64,000 bases of DNA, from NCBI GenBank assembly GCA_002298335.1, contig DBNK01000028.1, forward strand, positions 43,083-107,082. Reading direction: 5' to 3'. Below the pieces are notes generated by a model, which was given only the letters and a program-made list of their open reading frames with translations, did not search any database and was not told the origin of the DNA. Made by a program: the position numbers and the translations under genes. Positions 26,798 to 35,483 of this stretch are shown here, piece after piece; the first letter of the stretch is position 1, and every line of letters starts with the position of its first letter. The stretch comes from Thalassolituus sp. UBA674 (GTDB lineage: Bacteria > Pseudomonadota > Gammaproteobacteria > Pseudomonadales > Oceanobacteraceae).

Positions 26798-27918
26798 CTG
26801 CTTCACAAACCAGACCAGACGTTTTCTGGTGTTCCGGCTGTCTGAATATGTCCACCCGGCCACGCATTGAATTTGATGAGCACCGGCGCTGTAACGCCTG
26901 TCAGTGGGCTGAAGAAAAGAAAACCTTCGACTGGTCAGCACGTAAGCAAGAACTGACCAGACTGCTGGAAAAACACCGCAGCCGTACCGGTGAATTTGAT
27001 GTGATTGTGCCCGTCAGTGGCGGCAAAGACGGTTCCTACGTCAGCCATATGCTGAAACACGAATTCGGTATGCATCCCCTGGCCGTCACGATCACGCCGC
27101 CACTGAGCTTCTCCATCGGCGATCAGAACCTGCAGAACTACATTGCCTCAGGCTATGACACCATTCAGATCAATCCGAACCAGAATGTCATGCGTGAACT
27201 CAACCGTCGTGGTTTTCTGGAACAGGGGCGCCCCTTGTATGGCTGGGTTGTCTCCATTCTGGCCGGTGTTATCCGCACCGCCGCCAATTTCGGTGTCAAT
27301 CTGGTGATGTATGGTGAAGACGGTGAAATTGAATACGGTGGCTCTACAGAAAGTAAAAACCGCGCCGTATTCACTGCCGAATTCATGAAACGCGTGTATC
27401 TGGAAGGCCAGTACGAACAGACGCTGCGTGGTCTGACCAGCCAGGAGACCTATTTCTGGCGCTTTGATGCCGACGATCAGAAACTGGGTAACATCGAATG
27501 CGCCCACTGGTCGTATTTTGAAAGCTGGGACCCCTACCGCAATTATATGATCGCCAAAGAATTCTGCGGCCTGCAGGAAAAAGAAGAATCCAATACCGGT
27601 ACGTATACCAACTTTGCCCAGAACGATACCTGCCTGTACGACCTGCACACCTATCTTATGTATCTGAAGTTTGGCTTTGGCCGTGCTACTCAGGATTCTG
27701 GCATTGATATCCGCCGCGGAGCGATGTCACGCGATCAGGGTAAGATGCTGGCACAGATGTACGATAACTGTTATCCGGAGCCTTATATCGGACGTTATCT
27801 GGATTATTACGGCATCACCATGGACGAGTTCAACGACACCATCGACCGCTTCGCCAACAAAGAACTCTTTTACAAAGACAGCGATGGCCGCTGGATGCCG
27901 AAGTTTGAAATTGTATGA
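26794..27918 (+). CDS. pseA: N-acetyl sugar amidotransferase (PseA/WbpG family)
   Basis: A 374-residue PP-loop ATPase. The N-terminus has two Cys pairs (CSGC and CNAC) likely to bind zinc, then the ATP pyrophosphatase loop VIVPVSGGKDGSYVSHML near residue 70. Family members convert an acetamido group of Pse, Leg or ManNAcA-type sugars to acetamidino, using ammonia from HisH/HisF-like partners, which here follow directly. The predicted product is an acetamidino legionaminic acid derivative. ATGA overlaps join it to both neighbours. The symbol is used for the family, not to claim pseudaminate as substrate. Confidence 0.85.
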   Translation: MTASQTRPDVFWCSGCLNMSTRPRIEFDEHRRCNACQWAEEKKTFDWSARKQELTRLLEKHRSRTGEFDVIVPVSGGKDGSYVSHMLKHEFGMHPLAVTITPPLSFSIGDQNLQNYIASGYDTIQINPNQNVMRELNRRGFLEQGRPLYGWVVSILAGVIRTAANFGVNLVMYGEDGEIEYGGSTESKNRAVFTAEFMKRVYLEGQYEQTLRGLTSQETYFWRFDADDQKLGNIECAHWSYFESWDPYRNYMIAKEFCGLQEKEESNTGTYTNFAQNDTCLYDLHTYLMYLKFGFGRATQDSGIDIRRGAMSRDQGKMLAQMYDNCYPEPYIGRYLDYYGITMDEFNDTIDRFANKELFYKDSDGRWMPKFEIV

Positions 27919-28535
27919 ATATTATTCTGATTGATTACGGCATGGGTAATCATCTGTCTGTACAGAATGCTCTGCAACGTCTGGGACACAAGGCCGATAT
28001 CAGCCGCGACCCACAACGTATTCTCGCGGCCGATGGTCTGATTCTGCCCGGAGTAGGTTCATTTAACCGCGCCATGCAGAACATGCATGGGTATGGGCTG
28101 GTCGAGCCGTTGAGAGAAGCCGTGCTCGGACAGGGAACACCATTGCTAGGCATCTGTCTGGGCATGCAGCTGTTGGGCAGGGACAGCACAGAAGGTGGCG
28201 AAAGCCAGGGGCTGGGATTGATTGATAACCCCATCCGCAGGCTGCCCCAAAGCGGCAATATCCGTATTCCACACGTCGGGTTTAATGAAGTGTACTGGCA
28301 GGAACCTCAGCCGTTGATGGCGGGCATCCGCCAACGCAGTGATTTTTATTTCACTCACAGTTTTGCCATGCAGAAAGAAGACAGCGATGCCCGCTACATC
28401 TACTGCGATTACGGCCAGACCTTTGTCTGCGGTTTCAGCAAAGACAACATCAGTGGTGTGCAGTTTCATCCGGAAAAAAGCCAGCGTACCGGTCTGCATC
28501 TGATTCAGAACTTTCTGGAGGTCAGTTATGCTTAA
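27915..28535 (+). CDS. hisH: HisH-like glutamine amidotransferase dedicated to sugar amidination
   Basis: A 206-residue class I glutamine amidotransferase. The catalytic triad is intact: Cys81 (GICLGMQ), His185 and Glu187 (FHPEKS). The N-terminal IILIDYGMGN and PGVGSF are HisH hallmarks. It should release ammonia and pass it through the HisF-like barrel to the amidotransferase. The location argues against a role in histidine synthesis, so the symbol denotes the fold family. It overlaps the previous gene by 4 nt and the next by 8 nt. Confidence 0.85.
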   Translation: MNIILIDYGMGNHLSVQNALQRLGHKADISRDPQRILAADGLILPGVGSFNRAMQNMHGYGLVEPLREAVLGQGTPLLGICLGMQLLGRDSTEGGESQGLGLIDNPIRRLPQSGNIRIPHVGFNEVYWQEPQPLMAGIRQRSDFYFTHSFAMQKEDSDARYIYCDYGQTFVCGFSKDNISGVQFHPEKSQRTGLHLIQNFLEVSYA

Positions 28536-29322
28536 AAAGCGGCTGATATTCACCCTGCTCTATAAAAACGGCCACTTTATGCTGAGCCGTAACTTCCGCC
28601 TGCAGAAAGTCGGGGATATCAACTGGCTGATGAAGAACTACCAGTTTTCAGCGATTTCCGATGTTATTGATGAACTGATTCTGATCAATACCGACCCTGA
28701 CGAAAGTAAACTGGAGGATTTCTGCGAAGCGCTGGAATCTCTGGTCAGTCATTGCATGATTCCGGTTGCGGCCGGTGGTCAGATCCGTTCGCCGGAAACT
28801 GCGGCAAAGCTACTGGCTTCCGGGGCGGATAAACTGGTGCTCAACACCCCCTGCTTTGATCAGCCGGAACTGATTGAAGAACTGGTCGCACGTTACGGCA
28901 GCCAATGCATTGTGGCCGCGGTTGACTGGAAAAACAGCGATCATCCTGAAGTATTCAGCCATAACGCAACGCTCAGTCAGGGAGAGCTGGGTGCACACCT
29001 GTCGCGTCTGCAGTCACTGAGTGTCGGCGAAGTTTACCTCAACAGCATCCACCGCGATGGTACCGGTCAGGGCTATGACTTTGAGGCTCTGAATGCCCTG
29101 CCATCTGACTGGAATATTCCGCTGATTTACGCCGGAGGTGCGGGTCAGAGCAGTCATCTGCAGCTCGCTCTGGAACATCCTGCCGTCGATGCCGCGGCCA
29201 CCGCCAACCTGTTCAACTTCGTTGCCGGAGGTCTGGCTCAGGCCCGTCAGCAGTTGCTGCATGCGGGCGTTCCACTGGCACGTTTTGAAACCGCTCTGCA
29301 GGAGCTTGCCGATATCGCCTGA
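28528..29322 (+). CDS. hisF: HisF-like ammonia-channel subunit lacking the cyclase Asp11
   Basis: A 264-residue (beta-alpha)8 barrel of the HisA/HisF family. In HisF, Asp11 (CLDV) and Asp130 are the cyclase acid and base. Here position 11 is Leu (RLIFTLLYKNG) while the second Asp is kept (AVDWKN, residue 133). Conserved AAGGQI and YAGGAG phosphate-binding turns remain. The loss of Asp11 fits a protein that only channels ammonia from the HisH-like subunit to the sugar amidotransferase. It is the last gene of the glycosylation operon. Confidence 0.83.
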   Translation: MLKKRLIFTLLYKNGHFMLSRNFRLQKVGDINWLMKNYQFSAISDVIDELILINTDPDESKLEDFCEALESLVSHCMIPVAAGGQIRSPETAAKLLASGADKLVLNTPCFDQPELIEELVARYGSQCIVAAVDWKNSDHPEVFSHNATLSQGELGAHLSRLQSLSVGEVYLNSIHRDGTGQGYDFEALNALPSDWNIPLIYAGGAGQSSHLQLALEHPAVDAAATANLFNFVAGGLAQARQQLLHAGVPLARFETALQELADIA

Positions 29323-29336
29323 CACCTGCCGCCCAT

Positions 29337-29359
29337 CCTGAAATTGCGGGAATTTCAGG
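29337..29359 (+). terminator. Hairpin after the glycosylation operon, possible terminator
   Basis: A 9-bp perfect stem (29337-29345 with 29351-29359) and a 5-nt loop lie 15 nt past the last stop. There is no T-run, so it could instead protect the 3' end. The remaining bases up to 29460 show nothing else. Confidence 0.4.
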
Positions 29360-29460
29360 CCAGGGGGTCGCCAGATGGAACTCAGGTGCTTGTCTGCGGC
29401 ACAAAGTCTGTGTCATAAAACGGATACGACATCCGGCGCAGACGGGACCTCTGAATCATC

Positions 29461-30051
29461 ATGAAAAAGAAGCTGCCTACCTGGCGGTTATTCATCCGGA
29501 TAACCGCTCTCGGTATCGTTACCGGCATTGCCATTACCGGACTCAGCCTGAAAGAAATCGGCACCAACCGCTGGAACCAGAACGGTGACTGGCTGTATCA
29601 GCTGTCTGTTGGTGACGAATCATCCTCCATCTTCCAGAAAGCCGTGATTGCTGCCGGCGGGTTATTTGCCCTGTCGCGTTCCGAGTCCATGTACTTTATT
29701 GCCCGGCCCCAGCAGATGAGCACTCACGACATGAAGGGCTCCTGTCATTACCGGATCAGTGGAGAGAGCCCGGATACGCGTTGGTGGAGTATCACGGTTT
29801 ACGGCCACGACCGTATGCTGATTCCTAACCCGGAAAAACGTTACAGCTTCAGCGACCGGACCGTCAGCTTCAATCCGGACGGAACCTTCACGATTGATAT
29901 TTCGCCGACTGAAACCGGAGAAAACTGGATACCCACCTCCGGTGACCGTCGTATCAATGTTCTTTTGCGGGTGTACAACCCGGCACCGTCTCTGGTGCAG
30001 GGCGCCGGAAACGTTGCCTTACCCCGGGTGGAGGAAGTCTCATGTTCATGA
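29461..30051 (+). CDS. DUF1214-domain protein, membrane-anchored
   Basis: A 196-residue protein with one N-terminal hydrophobic segment (about residues 10-28), likely a membrane anchor or signal. The rest matches the DUF1214 pattern: WWSITVYG, an aromatic NPEKRYSF, FNPDGTFTIDIS, NWIPTSGDRR and LLRVYNPAP. The biochemical function of this domain is unknown. Its partner DUF1254 is encoded by the next gene, overlapping it, so the two parts of a usually two-domain protein are split and in reversed order. Confidence 0.75.
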   Translation: MKKKLPTWRLFIRITALGIVTGIAITGLSLKEIGTNRWNQNGDWLYQLSVGDESSSIFQKAVIAAGGLFALSRSESMYFIARPQQMSTHDMKGSCHYRISGESPDTRWWSITVYGHDRMLIPNPEKRYSFSDRTVSFNPDGTFTIDISPTETGENWIPTSGDRRINVLLRVYNPAPSLVQGAGNVALPRVEEVSCS

Positions 30052-30563
30052 AACAACGTTGGTTCATTTTCACACTCTGGTTTCTGATCGTGACGGCGGT
30101 AACAGTGCCGGTGTCTTTCTATCTGACGCCTTACGCCTTCATGACGGGCGTACGTCTGGTGACCGATCTAAAAGCCGATGAAAACACCATGTTTCATGCC
30201 AGAGTACCGGATCACACCAACGACATGGTGGTGATGACCAGCCCGGATCTGCTCTATTCACTGTGTGTCTACGACCTGTCGGATACCGACCTGCTGGTTG
30301 AGTCAGATGTACCGGACGCTTACTGGTCGGTCAGTTTCTTCGGTGCTGACACTATGAATTACTACAGCACCAATGACCGCAAAGTCGCTACGCCGGCTTT
30401 CCGCAAGATCGTCACAACCGACCCCACGAAGACAGGTCCGGACTATGTTCTGGCTCCGGATACTACCGGTGCCGTGATTATCCGCATCGGTTTCACACCG
30501 GATACAGTGGATGCACTACGTCAGGTGCAGTTATCCGGACAATGCAGGCCAACCAGCGCCTGA
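30042..30563 (+). CDS. DUF1254-domain protein, membrane-anchored
   Basis: A 173-residue protein with an N-terminal transmembrane segment (about residues 9-29). It then shows the DUF1254 core NDMVVMTSPDLLYSLCVYDLSDTDLLVESDVPDAYWSVSFF. Function unknown. The ATG at 30042 overlaps the previous gene by 10 nt; an ATG at 30048 (ATGA overlap) is equally possible. Translational coupling with the DUF1214 gene is likely. Confidence 0.75.
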   Translation: MFMKQRWFIFTLWFLIVTAVTVPVSFYLTPYAFMTGVRLVTDLKADENTMFHARVPDHTNDMVVMTSPDLLYSLCVYDLSDTDLLVESDVPDAYWSVSFFGADTMNYYSTNDRKVATPAFRKIVTTDPTKTGPDYVLAPDTTGAVIIRIGFTPDTVDALRQVQLSGQCRPTSA

Positions 30564-30809
30564 TAACTGTCCCGCCCCGCTGAGATCCGGTCAGACGGGG
30601 CTCTCCGATACTTTCCTGACTTGATTTCTGAGCATTTTCAGCAGGTATAACCCTTCGCTTTATATTGGTAAAAAAGTCACAACTGACTGTTTGCTGACAT
30701 GCCAGATAGCGTGTCATCTCCTTGCCTCTCCGGCTCTCTGTCTATAGTGAAAAACGTCCCCCTGACCCTTCCGGTCACGTTTCATTTTTTCTGATGGAGT
30801 GCTTTGCCC

Positions 30810-33179
30810 ATGACTAAAAAGCTTCTTGCATTACAGATCTGCCTGTTGCTTGCCGCCTGCAGTGACACCGGTTCATCCGGTTCTGATACGGAGCTGACGG
30901 ATAACGACAATGACACCCCGGTGATTGAGAACAGTGAACTGGTTCTGCCAGAACAGTTGTCTCTTGTCGAACCGAAGTCCAGCGGTGGTAACCAGGCTCC
31001 GGCGTTTCTGGCTCAGGCGCCAGCAACAGAAGGGGGCTTTCTGGCAGACGGTACCGACTACTCTGAAGCGCCGCAGAACACCCATGTCTGGCTGGAAGCC
31101 CTTGAGCCACTGGAAACGGTCGACAGCATTCTCTGCTTTATCGCCCAGCTGAAACCAGAGCTGGAGGTTAACGAAGGGCCCTACACAGTACTGGCCGACA
31201 TGGACAGCTGCTTTGAAGAAAACGACGGTGACAGTGACCAGAGCTCCGGCTCTCAGGGCGCCGTGAATTACACCGAAGTTGTGGTCGAATCGACCCGTGA
31301 AGACAGCGCCGATGCACCTATGAACGTGAAAGCCTGGCTGACAATGAACAACGGTGATTTCTCCCAGGCAATCCGTATTAACGGTGTCATCCGTGAAGGT
31401 GCTTCAGAAGCCAATCCGTTTGGCTCCTTCACCCTCAGCTACCAGTTCTCGGATGATATCGGCTCGGCTGATCCGGATGCCTTCGGTAAAGGCGAGCTGG
31501 CGACGGTTGATACACTGCCGGGCTTCCAGGGCTTTACCCTGTACGAAACCTCCATCTGGGGGCCGGGTGAAACTTACGAGACCTCGGCCAGTGTGGTGGT
31601 CAACCCTTCTGAAGACAACGGGGTGGCCCTGACCGGTTTCCGTCAGGTGGGTAATGACGCCGCAGAAGGCAACAAGGCCTTTGCCATCAGCTACAACAGT
31701 GATCTGTTGCTGCTGCAGAAAGCCGCGACGTTTGAAGCCCTGCCCTATAAAAACAACAACCAGAACGGTACCTGCCTGTCGCGTAATGAGTTCTCTGAAA
31801 CCGTGTGGCGCTATGGCCTGTTTAATGTGACGGATGGATCATCTGTTGAACTCAACTCCGGATTTCCGTTCCTCTATGACGCTGATGGTGATGGCGTTTA
31901 CAGCGCCCGGGGCTATGCCAGCTACTGGGGCATCTGGACCGAAGATCAGGGGGTTGAACTGTCTGGCACCACCATTCAGCGTGAAACCTTTGACGGCACT
32001 ACCGGTGAAGAATACAGCGTACTGCAGGCCAATGGCCGTCTGAAGAAAAACACCGTGGTGTCACTTAACCTGAATGATGTTGAAGGCATTGAGTTTGAGT
32101 TCTACGACTGGGACTCCACTACAGGGGAGAGTCAGAGTTACATCGTCGAATACGATTCTGAGCTGATGGCCTTCGTACGTACAGCAACCGTGGACCATGA
32201 TGAGAATGGCCAGCGTCGTTCAGAACTCGAAACACCTGAGGCGGTTGAACTGAGCAACGGCGAAAACCTGTATATGTTTTCAAATCAGCTGGGTGGTGGC
32301 GTGCAGTATGTTGAAGGTGCTGACGTGATTACTTTCTTCAAACAGGAATACATCACCGGCAATGAAACCGGCACTGGCGAGTTGTTTGAAAATGGTACCG
32401 CGACGCTGTACTGCTACGAACGTTGTCCGAAAGCCGGGCTCACAGCAAGTGATCTGGAAACCTGGGATGGTCCGTTTGATACCGACAGTCAGGATGTTAA
32501 CGCACCCTATACCTATACCTTCAGCAACAGCGGCGACAACGCTCTGGAGCTGATGCTGGGTGACAACATGGTCACTTACCCGGATGTTGAGGATGGCGGC
32601 AATAACCAGCATGAGTGGGGCTTTAACTCCGGCGGCATGGTCACAGACACCAGCAGTCTTAGCTCAGTGTACGATATCTACAACCCGGAATCGGTCACTG
32701 TCTTCTACGAATTTGAAACCGGTCCGAATGACTGGAACCGCCAGACCGTTCTGAGCGATGCTGCAGGCACTATCGTCAGCTTCGACAAACCTCTGGAGTT
32801 CACCTACCGCCATCAGGATACCAACGACCGCAGTGGTGACGCCGGCGATTACGCCAATCAGACCCTGCTGCTGAACTACGGTGGTCATGGCGATCTCTGG
32901 GGTATTCCGGGTTACGAAGACACCGCTAACGGTTTCTGGTTACCGGTATTCAGCATCGCAGATGCCGTGGTCATGGGTGCCAGTGATGAGTTTGTGGTCA
33001 AAGCTCTGGAAATTGAACAGACGATGGCCGAAGCCGACAGCTGCAGCGCACTTGCCCTGAACGACCCGGCTGCACCGGTACCGGACAGTGTGACCGGCGA
33101 CCTGAACAATGATGTAATGCCGGAAGTGACCGATGCGCCTCGCTATATCGCCGGTGAGGCGACCAGCGACGACGAATAA
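30810..33179 (+). CDS. Large acidic lipoprotein of unknown function
   Basis: A 789-residue protein with a lipoprotein signal peptide (MTKKLLALQ..., lipobox LLAAC, lipidated Cys17). The mature part is acidic, with Asp/Glu/Ser-rich stretches near its start and several Cys residues (e.g. LCF, SCF, TLYCYERC, DSCSAL) that could form disulfides. I recognise no catalytic motif or family. The absence of Asp at +2 (Ser instead) fits outer-membrane sorting. GGAG precedes the ATG; a TTG two codons upstream is less likely. It stands alone with its own terminator. Confidence 0.8.
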   Translation: MTKKLLALQICLLLAACSDTGSSGSDTELTDNDNDTPVIENSELVLPEQLSLVEPKSSGGNQAPAFLAQAPATEGGFLADGTDYSEAPQNTHVWLEALEPLETVDSILCFIAQLKPELEVNEGPYTVLADMDSCFEENDGDSDQSSGSQGAVNYTEVVVESTREDSADAPMNVKAWLTMNNGDFSQAIRINGVIREGASEANPFGSFTLSYQFSDDIGSADPDAFGKGELATVDTLPGFQGFTLYETSIWGPGETYETSASVVVNPSEDNGVALTGFRQVGNDAAEGNKAFAISYNSDLLLLQKAATFEALPYKNNNQNGTCLSRNEFSETVWRYGLFNVTDGSSVELNSGFPFLYDADGDGVYSARGYASYWGIWTEDQGVELSGTTIQRETFDGTTGEEYSVLQANGRLKKNTVVSLNLNDVEGIEFEFYDWDSTTGESQSYIVEYDSELMAFVRTATVDHDENGQRRSELETPEAVELSNGENLYMFSNQLGGGVQYVEGADVITFFKQEYITGNETGTGELFENGTATLYCYERCPKAGLTASDLETWDGPFDTDSQDVNAPYTYTFSNSGDNALELMLGDNMVTYPDVEDGGNNQHEWGFNSGGMVTDTSSLSSVYDIYNPESVTVFYEFETGPNDWNRQTVLSDAAGTIVSFDKPLEFTYRHQDTNDRSGDAGDYANQTLLLNYGGHGDLWGIPGYEDTANGFWLPVFSIADAVVMGASDEFVVKALEIEQTMAEADSCSALALNDPAAPVPDSVTGDLNNDVMPEVTDAPRYIAGEATSDDE

Positions 33180-33201
33180 CCCTGATCCGGACTGAAAACA
33201 G

Positions 33202-33228
33202 AAAGCCCCGCATTGCGGGGCTTTTTTA
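33202..33228 (+). terminator. Rho-independent terminator, probably bidirectional
   Basis: A 10-bp stem (33202-33211 with 33215-33224), a 3-nt loop and six T on the plus strand. The minus side reads TTTCTGTTTT, so it may also serve the converging thioredoxin-like gene. Confidence 0.88.
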
Positions 33229-33251
33229 TGGGTAATCTGATCCGGTGGAGA

Positions 33252-33722
33252 TCACTGATCCAGACTGTTCAGCCGGTCTGTGAACCAGTTGTTGAGGTCT
33301 TCAGTTGTGGATGAACGGGCCGAGGCAAACTCTCCCCCTTCGGCCACGTACAGCAGGTCTTTTCCGGAGCTGAGTATGGCAATAGAAGGAATACCTTTCG
33401 CCACTGGCTCACCAAACTGCTCGGTGAATTCCATGTTGTGATCCCAGTTACCGATGTCGACATGTACCACCACAAAATTATCTGTGATCGTGGACTTCAG
33501 CGGCTCCTCTTTCATCAGGGCATCAAACGCACGGCAGTCAGGACACCAGTCGGCACCAAAGACCATCAGTACCTTCTTTTCGTCATCCGCTGCCGCACTC
33601 AATGCTGCGGCATAGTCTGCCGCCGGATCAGCAGACTCATCGTAAGCCGACTGAGCATACGTCGTCAGTGTGGTCAGCAGGGTCAGAAACAGAAATCCCC
33701 TGCGGATAATGAAACGGATCAT
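33252..33722 (-). CDS. Secreted thioredoxin-fold protein with CPDC motif
   Basis: A 156-residue protein with an N-terminal signal peptide (cleavage probably near AQSA, residues 24-26) and a thioredoxin fold carrying Trp-Cys-Pro-Asp-Cys (Cys60, Cys63). The cis-Pro is in KGIPSIAI. CPDC is uncommon in housekeeping thioredoxins and found in thioredoxin_7-type periplasmic proteins. A role as a periplasmic thiol reductant or oxidase is plausible. A GTG two codons upstream is rejected because GGGAGG is well placed for the ATG at 33720-33722. Confidence 0.82.
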   Translation of the reverse strand: MIRFIIRRGFLFLTLLTTLTTYAQSAYDESADPAADYAAALSAAADDEKKVLMVFGADWCPDCRAFDALMKEEPLKSTITDNFVVVHVDIGNWDHNMEFTEQFGEPVAKGIPSIAILSSGKDLLYVAEGGEFASARSSTTEDLNNWFTDRLNSLDQ

Positions 33723-33918
33723 AAGCACCTCCCATGCTGTTGAGTGACAGAATTTTGTTTCAATATACCGTGCTCAAAACGGAAAAAATGTCTTATACGA
33801 CAAATAGTTGGTCTTTGTGTGCAATCTCGTGACCTGAGTTCCTGAGCAGCCGATATACTGCGCTGAACCCAAACCGTCACACCCCGGAAACCGTCGTCTC
33901 CGGGTTCTGGAGAAGACT

Positions 33919-35418
33919 ATGTCACAACCCCCTTCCTCCCCTGCTAACAGCTTTTTCGGTCACCCGGCCGGTCTGCAGACTCTGTTCATGACCGAGATGT
34001 GGGAGCGGATGAGCTACTACGGCATGCGTGCCCTGCTCGTGCTCTTTATGACCACTGCCATGATGGAAGGCGGACTGGAATTATCCGTGGCTTCGGCCAC
34101 CGCGATTTACGGACTCTACACCGGTGCAGTGTACTTCATGGGCCTGCCCGGTGGCTGGATCGCCGACCGCCTGATCGGCAGCCAGAAAGCCGTCTGGTAT
34201 GGCGGTGTCATCATTATGTGTGGCCATATCGTTCTGGCTATTCCTGATCACAGCACCTTCTTTATCGGCCTGATCCTCGTCGTACTGGGTACCGGCCTGC
34301 TGAAGCCCAATATCACTGCTCTCGTCGGCCAGCTGTACAGCAAAGAAGACAGCCGTCGCGACAGTGGTTACACCATTTACTATATGGGTATTAACATCGG
34401 TGCTTTCATCGGTTATGGCGTCACCGGCGCACTGGCCGAGGGCGTGGGCTGGCACTGGGGTTTTGGTGCGGCGGCAGTGGGTATGGCCATTGGTCTGATC
34501 CAGTACCGCATAACACTGCACAAACTGGGAGAGTCCGGCAGTGCTCCGGTTACCCCGATGGCACCGCGTTCGGTTCAGGTCAGCTGGCTGGTAATTCTGG
34601 CCTTCCTGGTGGTACTCACACTGACAACGGCTGCCGCCCTGACGGGCTGGCTGGTCATTAACCCGGTGAGCATTGCGACTTACGTGGTGGCCATCATTAC
34701 CACGGTTTTCTTCGTCTATTTCTTCTTCCTGTACTTTTTCTCTGAGCTGAATCAGGATGAGAAAAAGCGCATGTACGCCATTCTGCTGATCTGCTTTGCC
34801 TCGGCCTGTTTCTGGGCCGGTTTTGAGCAGGCCGGCTCATCCCTGAACCTGTTTGGCCGTGATTACACCGACCGTCTGATCGGCAGTTTCGAAATTCCGA
34901 CCACCTGGTTCCAGAGTGCCAACTCGTTTTTCATCCTGATTCTGTCGCCCTTCTTCGCCGCCCTGTGGGTCAGCCTTGGCAAGCGTATGCTGGACCCATC
35001 CTATGCCGTGAAGTCAGCCTTCGGCCTGATCATTATGGCCAGTGGCTTCCTGGTGATGTTTGCCGCCGCCCATGTGGTTGCCAGTGGCATGAAAGCCGCC
35101 CCTTACTGGTTGATCATGACCTACTTCCTGCACACCGTGGGTGAGCTGCTGCTCAGTCCTGTGGCACTGAGTGCGGTCAGTAAGCTTTCTCCTGCGCGTC
35201 TGTCCGGTCAGATGATGGGACTGTTTGTACTGACCTACTCCATCGGCAGCGTGATTGCCGGTCTGTTTGCGGGTCACTTTGACCCCGAAAAACTGGATCA
35301 GATGCCGGGCCTGTTTATGCAGATTGCGCTGTTTGCCGGAGGTGCCGGTGTTCTGGTGTTTATTATTGGTCTGAAAACCCGGGCCTGGGAGAAGCTGGCG
35401 GAAAAACGGCCAAGCTGA
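33919..35418 (+). CDS. Proton-dependent oligopeptide (POT/PTR) transporter
   Basis: A 499-residue inner-membrane protein with 12 or more hydrophobic segments. The POT signature EMWERMSYYGMRALL near residue 27 (an ExxER type) and GGWIADRLIGSQKAVWYGG are clear, as are GTGLLKPNITALVGQLY and FYMGINIGAFIGY-like PTR2 motifs around residues 130-175. It imports di- and tripeptides with protons; which peptides cannot be said. Length equals DtpA/DtpT-type members. Monocistronic. Confidence 0.92.
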   Translation: MSQPPSSPANSFFGHPAGLQTLFMTEMWERMSYYGMRALLVLFMTTAMMEGGLELSVASATAIYGLYTGAVYFMGLPGGWIADRLIGSQKAVWYGGVIIMCGHIVLAIPDHSTFFIGLILVVLGTGLLKPNITALVGQLYSKEDSRRDSGYTIYYMGINIGAFIGYGVTGALAEGVGWHWGFGAAAVGMAIGLIQYRITLHKLGESGSAPVTPMAPRSVQVSWLVILAFLVVLTLTTAAALTGWLVINPVSIATYVVAIITTVFFVYFFFLYFFSELNQDEKKRMYAILLICFASACFWAGFEQAGSSLNLFGRDYTDRLIGSFEIPTTWFQSANSFFILILSPFFAALWVSLGKRMLDPSYAVKSAFGLIIMASGFLVMFAAAHVVASGMKAAPYWLIMTYFLHTVGELLLSPVALSAVSKLSPARLSGQMMGLFVLTYSIGSVIAGLFAGHFDPEKLDQMPGLFMQIALFAGGAGVLVFIIGLKTRAWEKLAEKRPS

Positions 35419-35430
35419 CCTCTCACAGAT

Positions 35431-35466
35431 CAAAAAAAAAACGGCGGGAATTACCGCCGTTCTTTT
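35431..35466. terminator. Bidirectional terminator between converging genes
   Basis: An 8-bp stem (35440-35447 with 35454-35461) with a nine-A run on the left (T-run on the minus strand) and TCTTTTATTC on the right. It serves the peptide transporter and the phosphorylase operon. Confidence 0.85.
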
Positions 35467-35483
35467 ATTCTGCAAGATTACTC

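Noticed and set aside
27915..29322. Ordinary histidine biosynthesis genes
   Set aside because: They follow pseA with coupled starts, lack the other his genes, and HisF has lost Asp11.
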